The position numbers were made by a program, and so were the translations under genes. Below are positions 57,527 through 64,000 of a stretch of DNA of 64,000 bases, piece after piece (the first letter of the stretch is position 1; each line of letters opens with the position of its first letter). Origin of the DNA: Fennellomyces sp. T-0311 (taxonomy: Eukaryota; Mucoromycota; Mucoromycetes; Mucorales; Lichtheimiaceae); assembly GCA_025266875.1 (NCBI GenBank), contig JALLLT010000013.1:310001-374000 (forward strand), read 5' to 3'. The notes beneath the pieces were generated by a model, which made no database searches, had not been told where the DNA came from, and saw only the letters and a program-made list of their open reading frames with translations.

Positions 57527-58299
57527 ATGGCACCGCTACAAGTTATTGGCGCTAGCTTTGGTCGCACCGGGACTGATAGTTTAAGAGCTGCGCTGAATAT
57601 ACTTGGGTAAGTCTTGATATTAATGGAGTTTCCATGTATTTATAGTCATATCACCTTTAGATACAATACACATCATATGCGGGAAATGAAGAAGCCGCAG
57701 AGTCGCCCAGATCTGTTTCTGGAAGCCTATGAGCATCCTGAACGCGAAGCTGATTGGGATTTAATCTATGATGGATACGATGCTGCTGTAGACTGGTGAG
57801 AAGCGAAAAGAAAAAAAAATATGGTACTTTATCTGATCGTTGGTGAGTTAGGCCAACTGCAGCGTTTGTTAAGCCCCTGCTGGAGCAGTATCCAAACGCC
57901 AAAGTACTCCTAACGGTACGGGATGTGGATGCTTGGTACAATTCAGTTAAAGGCACCATCTTTACCCTCGTTAAGTCTACACCAATGTGTGAGACCATGG
58001 CTCCCCTCGACAGGATGATAAGAACAGTATGTCTTGACGGTGCTTTCAGCGATGACATTACGTTTTTGGACGAAGAAGAAGCAATGAAAGCGAAGTATAT
58101 CGCCCATGTTGAATGGGTGAAGCAGCACGTGCCTCCTGAGCGTCTGTTGGTCCTCGAATTGGGCGAAGGATGGGAACGACTCTGCAAATTCTTGGATAAG
58201 CCGGTACCAAACTGTCCTTATCCACGCACAAACTCAGCGTCAGAGTTCCATAATATTTTCCCTATCATCTTTGGCCAAAAAACGCCTGTTTCTGTGTAA
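57527..58299 (+). CDS. Sulfotransferase family protein (Sulfotransfer_4 type)
   Basis: Exons 57527-57606, 57661-57795 and 57852-58299 sum to 220 residues. The N-terminal APLQVIGASFGRTGTDSLRA is the 5'-PSB loop that binds PAPS. Then come the family's YNTHHMREM, the DWDLIYDGYDAAVDWPTAAF block, and the 3'-PB region LLTVRDVDAWYNSVKGTIF. The C-terminal VPPERLLVLELGEGWERLCK with FLDKPVPNCPYPRTNS is strongly typical of this fungal group. Members are predicted cytosolic sulfotransferases, and natural substrates are mostly unknown. It directly follows the three dehydrogenases on the same strand, so a joint role in modifying one metabolite is possible but only inferred. A TATA-like TATATAAGG sits near 57470. 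Confidence 0.85.
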
Positions 58300-58354
58300 T
58301 AAACTGCCTTTTATCTAAAAAGCTGAATTGAATTTACAATTTCGGACAAAGCCC

Positions 58355-58392
<38 letters not shown>

Positions 58393-58984
58393 ATGCTACT
58401 GTGATAGACGCTTTGCTAATGATATTAAAAGTTAAGCATTTGCATCTGTACTCATAGTGTATGATAGTGTCCACCATGTAACCAATGAGTTCATGAGTTA
58501 CTGGTAGTTGTTACGTCTTCAGAAACGCTGTGTTGTACATGTATGCATAGTTGTTTTTATTGTTACTCTTGGCGCCAACATTCTCAACACGAGTTCTTCG
58601 TCTTGTATTTTTTCCATTCTTTCCACTTCCTACGCATACATTTGACAGATATGGATAACTCTAATCCAGAACCAGACGGAAAACGATGTCGTGGTCCCGG
58701 TTGACCGCTTGGAAGCGGAAGTCTTTGTGTCGTATTTGGGAAACAATACTCCACATAAAAAAGATAACGCCGCGTAAATCACTCGGAAGCAGATAATAGC
58801 ACTAGAATGCCATTACGCCAGTGTACCTCGACAATAATAGACATCCCCGTCATATTCCCAATTAAGATATCAACAGTACTCCATTTCCGATAACCCTTTA
58901 CCACAGCAGTAGATATAAATACTGGTTGTAATCCTACATTGAACGAGAAGGAATAAAACCCGAGTCTCACAGGATCCGCTCTTT
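58300..58984. other. Spacer with GT microsatellite and possible LINE 5' remnants
   Basis: About 690 bp, no gene. The segment from about 58780 may be decayed LINE sequence, since an in-frame trace precedes the reverse transcriptase, but the element start cannot be set. Confidence 0.35.
58357..58390 (+). repeat. (GT)17 microsatellite
   Basis: An uninterrupted run of 17 GT units just downstream of the sulfotransferase stop. Confidence 0.95.
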
Positions 58985-61045
58985 CTGATTGTACAGACTT
59001 CAAATTCTTCAACGGCCATGTCCGCTTTGGATCCGACCCAAGGAGGCTTTCGCCACAAATGCGGTGCTCTTGACCAAGCCTTTGCTTTGCACATGCTAGT
59101 TCGAGATTACCAACATACATATGACGAACCACCAGTACAAGCATTCTTGGATATCAAGCAGGCGTACGATAATAGTTCGCGAAACAGTATATGGTCAACG
59201 TTGAAGGGTAATCTGCCAAGCACTTTGCTCCATCTTACTCGCCGCATGTTTGACTAATTCCACATCAGAGGGGTCCTTCAGAACTATCAATCCCGCTACG
59301 TTCATCTGGTACACGGAATACTCCAAGGCTCCATACTTGGCCCATTGCTGTATGCAGTAGTCATCGATTCGCTTCCCCGCCTTCTCCGTATTTGCTAATA
59401 CGCTGTAGTACAAAGGCCAATCCTGGGCTGCATTATGCCGCAACCTGGTGAATCAGAAGCCTCAATGCAAAGCTCGATATATGCGGGCGGAAAGAGTGAG
59501 AAGCCTGGTAACAGGCGCCCAGACACAGCACATACCATGATATCGGCACTCCTGTATGCAGATGATGTGGTGCTACTGGGCTCATCATACAGTATGACCT
59601 ACTTACTACGAACGGCGGAACAACATTCCCTGGACCACGGCTATCGATGGCATCCCGGCAAATGTGCAATCATCGAAACCTTCAACCCCGTTGAGCAGCA
59701 GCTAGGCATCGCCTCTCCGGTGCATGATCTACGATACGCCAATCAGCAAAGTCGCCAGTTTCCAATACCTTAGACTGCCGTTTACATCCGAGAGTATCGC
59801 TGGAGACCAGCTCATCAACCAAAGAACGACCAAAGCAACTAGGAGCTTTGGCATTACTCTGACAACTTGGTATACACTAATATGGAATTGACCTTTGGCC
59901 AGCTTTGCTTACATACCGCTGTCTCGTTCGACCAATCCTCGAACATGGTTTGGCATCTCGCTCTGACCTCATCACAGCTGGGAAAGCTTCACAAAGCGCA
60001 GAGTGCATGCACTAGAATGGTACTCTACTGTAACAAGTCAACGCCGTTTCCAACCATTCCACCAATGGTATTGGCAGACCTACCGTCAATGCAACTTCGT
60101 GCCCGCACCCTACAGCTTAAATTCATGACAAGTTTGAAAGATCTGCCAGTATCTATGTTGGCGCGAACAGTCAAGCACGCCATTCTACAGAAGCCCAACA
60201 AGAAGATGGTCGGCGCTCATTGGAAACGGCTGACGTGGTCCAACTCACTCCACCAGTAGTACAACAAGGTTAACAACGGGTAGGATCCGCCGAAGGACCC
60301 GGTTGCAACAGCAATTGAAAGCAAACAAACACAAGACTATTCGCTGTCTCAACCCCTGTCGTCAAGTTGACCCGATCCTTTATCTAGCTGCCTTTCGAAA
60401 GGACCGACACCAGCTAATTAGACGGCGTATTCACTGGCTTCTGTCGTATACATTACAGGATTGTCGTTGTGGAGCATTCACTGCCTCGAGAGAACATTAT
60501 GCAGTATGTCCTTCGCGAAGTCCATACCTCACAACGTTCCTCGATGCATTTGGCCCAATACCGGAATTACCAGACGAAATGCAAGCCTTAGACCACATTA
60601 TAAATAATCTACCGCATTCTGATATGGCCTAACTCATGGCAAGTAGAAGCCGACCTAGCCAGCCCTCATCTATGTCCTTCTTCAGATTGACTGGCTGAGC
60701 CATCCGATGGGCGACACCGAAGATCAAAAAGACGAACCGGCGCAGGAGGAGGCCGTACAAACTACACCTCCAATCGCCTCAGGAAGCCCACATACATAAT
60801 TGTACAGAATCCAAGGTACTCATAACACTTTCTTTTTTTCGTTTCGGCTTTTTCACCTACACCGTTCTCTGTATATGTTTTCTCATTTTCCATATCAACC
60901 TGCCTTTTCTCACGTTCTGGGTTTTTTCAGCCACGGCCTCTGTACATCTATCCTAAACCTAGTACCGCAAGGAAGAGACCGTATACCTATAGGAGTAGGT
61001 CTAATACCTTCCACATTAAATTTATAACTTTTCAACTACTCGGAT
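58985..61045 (+). pseudogene. Decayed non-LTR (LINE) retrotransposon, reverse transcriptase and 3' tail
   Basis: Reverse transcriptase motifs occur in order: DPTQGGFRHKCGALDQAF, then AFLDIKQAYDNSS (catalytic Asp A), GILQGSILGPLLY (motif B), and LLYADDVVLLGSS, with the YADD box at 59555-59566. Several in-frame stops (for example near 59255 and 59397) and a frame change before 60303 break the gene. Downstream, 60303-60632 encodes a basic region with RRIHWLL and a CRCGAF..REHYAVC zinc-knuckle-like element. The last codons (TEDQKDEPAQEEAVQ, then SGSPHT) and the 3' tail match the truncated copies at 48590-49005 and 17225-17345. Three copies in 64 kb show past LINE activity, and none here can be autonomous. 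Confidence 0.82.
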
Positions 61046-61359
61046 ATGCGCCTTTGTCGCATTTGGTAGGTTGAAGCTACAACAGTATTTAACTTTTCCG
61101 ATTAACAAATGATTTACTTAGAAAACAATTCTTAACGTTGCGAAACATTGTCTGGTTATCTTGGCAAATAACACATGACCAGTCAATTACATGCAATGTG
61201 CCAAAACATCCTAAGAAATACAGGTGCAGAGGCACGAAGCTGCACCACACAGTAGTAAGTATTTCAGGACATTACCAACACTGCGCCCAAGATATTTAAC
61301 CATGTATTGTTGCTAGGCAAGTATAGATAAGGCAACGAAGCACGGCGAACCGGCGAGAT
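61046..61359. other. Spacer, nothing identified
   Basis: About 310 bp downstream of the LINE tail. It may contain undetected remains of the TnpB-like relic that follows. Confidence 0.35.
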
Positions 61360-61560
61360 GGTAAGCGTAAATGGTATCATGCAGAAGAGCCAACTCCAAT
61401 TCGACTGTACAACACGAAACTGCCTGGTCACTCAGAGCTTGGACCAACCATGACCAAAGGGCTGTGATTGACCGAGATCCCAACGCATGCAGAAACATAA
61501 GAAACATTGGAGTGATCTACATGACAGCAAATGGTCACCCCAACCATCGTCCACCCTGCA
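61360..61560 (+). pseudogene. Probable relic of a TnpB/Fanzor-type (IS605 OrfB-like) protein, C-terminal end
   Basis: In frame with 61371 the translation reads AVIDRDPNACRNIRNIG. This has the form of the last RuvC motif of TnpB/Fanzor proteins (RDxNAxxNI), which normally follows a zinc ribbon. In another frame immediately upstream lies FDCTTRNCLV, which could be half of that ribbon, implying one frameshift. No upstream RuvC I or II motif was found, so only a tail is present. The motif match is short, so confidence is limited. Confidence 0.4.
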
Positions 61561-61704
61561 TTGAGATTACCAATTTGATAATAAATTCCACTGGGTCATA
61601 TTTTTGGGTTTTGCGGGTGGTTTAGGGAAGTGGCGCCGCCCAGCTGTGTTAGCTGAGCCCAAAGCCGTCCAGCATATTTTTTTTGTATTTGATCGTCGTT
61701 CACC

Positions 61705-62498
61705 ATGGCCAAATCCGAGAAGAAAAGCAAAAAGGACGTTGTTGACAATAACGTGCCTTCAGAAGAAGTTGCGAAGGTAACCATTTTCTATTGCAATCCG
61801 TCGTACTATCCATGTAACACCATTTCAGAAGAAGAAGAGTAAAAAAGACAAGAAAGACAAACACGCTGAAGGTAGGGACCGATCACTACCGCGATCTGCC
61901 TATTACCGCGTAAGTCGATCTAAATGACCTTCTTTTGTAACAGGGAAAAAGCGCAAGCGTGAGGAATCGTCCGAGGTGGAGATCAAGAAAAAGTCAAAAA
62001 CCGACGGTGACGATGCTGTAAAGGAGAAAAAAAAGAGTAAAAAGAAGGAGAAGAAGGAAGACAAGGACGCTTCCAAGTCCAAGAAACAGCGAAAGCATGC
62101 TTGCGAAGAGCCTGTTGCCACAGTGGAAGAAAAAGTATGCGTAAGGATATATGTCTATCCAACTTTCTGACGGTCGTGATTAGCAGGAAAAGAAGCCTGA
62201 ACCTAAGGAGGAAGAGCAACCGGCAGCAACAGGAGGATGGAATAACTGGGACAAGGCGACATTCGACGGCGACAACGAACAAAAGAACAAGTTCTTACGG
62301 CTTTTGGGCGCTAAGAAAGCGAATAGCCAACAACCGGCAAAGAAGTCAAGCGGAGGAGGCTTGTATGGCTCACTGAGAAGTGCCATTGACGAGGACGAAA
62401 AGCATCGTATATCGAACGACCTGGAGCGTCAATTCCAAGATGGTTTGCGGTTTAGAAAACAGCAGCAAATGGGTCGTCGCGGAGGATTGGGTAGTTGA
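61705..62498 (+). CDS. Lysine-rich protein with small acidic protein-like (SMAP) domain
   Basis: Exons 61705-61776, 61829-61871, 61944-62134 and 62187-62498 sum to 205 residues. The N-terminal 110 residues are extremely Lys/Glu/Asp-rich (AKSEKKSKKDVV, KKKSKKDKKDKHAEG, KEKKKSKKKEKKEDKDASKS), likely disordered and nuclear or nucleolar. The C-terminal part carries the SMAP-type domain: GGWNNWDKATFDGDNEQKNK, FLRLLGAKK, then LERQFQDGLRFRKQQQMGRR. Proteins with this domain are common in fungi and animals, with mostly unknown roles. The gene is convergent with atp4, with about 100 bp between stops. Confidence 0.82.
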
Positions 62499-62602
62499 AC
62501 GTAGTCGCATCACAATATCCACCATTATTTCATTGGGCATTTCATAACTCTAATGCGTGAAGCTCTTTATGCATTTAGTTGTATTATATTACATTAAAAT
62601 GG

Positions 62603-63633
62603 TTAAGCAGACTTGGCGAGCTCTACAGAATTAAAAGAGGATACATTTAGCATAAGGCAACCATCATATACCATACTATTGCACTTACTCTCGACATCGG
62701 AAACGGCCTGGTCCAAGATTTGCTGCTGGATGGAGGGATCCTGCAAATCCTTCTGGATCTTCTCGATCAAGTAAGCGGCCAATTGCTTCTGCTCACGCTC
62801 ACGGATCTGAGCTTCGTGACGAACCCACGAATCAAGGGTGCTCTTGACTTCTTGGGCAACAGCAACTTGCTGCTTCAACTCGAAAGCCTCAGCCTCGACC
62901 TTGGCGGTCTCACGGGACAATTCGAACAAAGCCTTGGTGACATCCACAAGGTCCTTCATCTCACCGACCTGGTCAATGCGCTCCTGAACGGCGGTCTTGT
63001 GTTCGGCACGAGCGTTGTTCAACACACTCTTGATACGCTGTTTTTACAGAAACACCACCAGAAAGCATTAACAACACTGTCTCACTGGCCCACGAGCTAT
63101 CATATTCACCTGGATATGTTCGTTGGCCATGTTGGTGTAGGGTTCACGGAGGTACTTCAACAAGACACCAAGCAAACCGGCGGAGGCGACCAAGACCAAG
63201 GTTTCCTCGTTCAAGATGTAAATCTCCTTGGAGATCAAGGCTGTAGCAGCACCACCGCCAATGGTCAAGTAAGCGGCCTTGGCAGCGATCGAGTCACCGG
63301 GAAGCGAGTCAAGGATAGACGACTTCTTGGGGGCTATTGGGTTATCCGCCTTAATATCGTCTTTCTCGGTATGTTCCTATTTTTCTGTGGTTACCTTCAG
63401 TCTCGGCGCTGTAGGCGCGAACACTAAGTAGACAAAAAAAGTTAAATTAAGCACAGGTCAGCATTATCTATAGACATACGCAGCAGCACCAGCGGTGCGA
63501 CGCGAAGCGTTCAACATGGCAGGACGAGCAGCGGCAACTAGACATATTCACGCGTGTTACTATGGCGAAATCTTGGTAATCAGTGTCATCTCGGCGTACC
63601 TGCAGCGCTCTTGGTCAGCAGTCTAAAGGCCAT
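62603..63633 (-). CDS. atp4: Mitochondrial ATP synthase subunit 4 (subunit b)
   Basis: Subunit b forms the peripheral stalk of F1Fo ATP synthase in the inner membrane. Minus-strand exons 63633-63600, 63537-63480, 63423-63395, 63333-63110, 63037-62689 and 62622-62603 sum to 237 residues, the family length. A basic presequence starts MAFRLLTKSAAVAAARPAML and leads to the RAYSAETEAPKK cleavage region. Two hydrophobic segments follow (AAYLTIGGGAATALI and LVLVASAGLLGVLL), then LREPYTNMANEHIQ and a long charged helix with NARAEHKTAVQERIDQV, ALFELSRETAKVEAEAFELK and LDSWVRHEAQIREREQ. The small exon 3 (29 nt) and a 61-nt third intron were chosen because they alone give an open frame and a normal presequence. 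Confidence 0.93.
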
Positions 63634-64000
63634 TTTGGTCTGTAATTTTAAGAAGAAGGCCTTGATCAATTAACTTATATTTTAAATAATTCTTCTCACT
63701 CACATTTTTACAGTGGAAGTCGACTGGGGTCCACCGCTGCACAAAAAAAAGGTAGGCAGTATGTCATCGGTGTGACTGCTCTGAATTACAGCGGAGGTAA
63801 GCTGTCAACCAGGCGGGCCGCCATGCAACACCATGGCAATCAGGATATGTCATACTTAATTACTATGATATTTGCGAAATCTAGTGACACCATTTTCTGT
63901 TCAATTAAAGAACCATTGCTGATTCTAAGATAAATTCAAGCTTCCTATTGTATTCCTCGCTGTTTCCTAAGACTACCTATGAGGTACAGAAGCCAAAAGT
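63634..64000. other. Upstream region of atp4, window end
   Basis: No coding sequence is supported in the last 367 bp. It should contain the atp4 promoter. Confidence 0.45.

Noticed and set aside
57657..58187. 176-codon minus-strand ORF
   Set aside because: It lies antisense to the sulfotransferase exons, has low-complexity composition and is a shadow of the real gene.
63334..63394. Shorter atp4 intron models (34 or 45 nt) ending at nearer acceptors
   Set aside because: One is too short to splice and the other breaks the frame. The 61-nt intron fits both length and protein.

Overview
The window is nuclear DNA of a filamentous fungus, most likely an early-diverging one (Mucoromycota, probably Mucorales). 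The evidence is small GT-AG introns of about 45-75 nt, up to ten per gene, AT-rich gene-poor spacers, and gene content: a RalGAP alpha subunit, a PF10250-type O-fucosyltransferase, two FKBP12 paralogues, a fungal sulfotransferase of the Sulfotransfer_4 type, Dnm1, Lrg1, Elg1, Atp4 and Sdh7 homologues. All gene models were spliced by eye. Wherever I give exon lists, the exon lengths sum to an open frame.

Layout. 1-7.4 kb: the 3' part of a RalGAP alpha gene, a one-finger C2H2 protein, a glutaminyl cyclase and a PPxY-bearing single-pass membrane protein. 7.4-12.7 kb: AT-rich spacer with one unrecognised ORF. 12.7-16 kb: an O-fucosyltransferase, then a complete IS630/Tc1/mariner-type element with 24-bp perfect inverted repeats and an unusually wide DD88E transposase. 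16-19.4 kb: spacer with a LINE tail and decayed coding-like DNA. 19.4-24.7 kb: a bHLH factor, two FKBP12 genes sharing a CCAAT-type 13-mer, and an orphan gene between them. 25-36.9 kb is the dense housekeeping block: dnm1 (mitochondrial/peroxisomal fission), lrg1 (LIM-RhoGAP), elg1/ATAD5 (PCNA unloading), sdhaf3/sdh7 (complex II assembly) and a Tfc7-like histidine phosphatase. 36.9-45.5 kb: a CK1/Hrr25-like kinase with a polyQ tail and a hexapeptide array, the ribosome-assembly WD40 protein Sqt1/AAMP, and an unidentified small gene.

46.5-58.3 kb is the accessory part. It holds three dispersed-tandem copies of one 15-PGDH-like short-chain dehydrogenase, all with the same ten-exon structure including an 18-nt microexon, followed by a sulfotransferase. 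Two different MITE families (two copies each) and a 5'-truncated LINE lie between and around the copies. The third dehydrogenase copy has a C-terminal frameshift. 58.9-61.6 kb: a decayed LINE reverse transcriptase and a probable TnpB/Fanzor relic. 61.7-64 kb: an SMAP-domain protein and ATP synthase subunit 4.

The most interesting leads are five consecutive SUMO-consensus motifs at exact hexad spacing in the CK1 tail, an in-frame truncating cassette inside the first CK1 intron, the DD88E transposase, three predicted GC-AG introns, and the young dehydrogenase/sulfotransferase cluster with its MITEs. I found no CRISPR array, rRNA or convincing tRNA.
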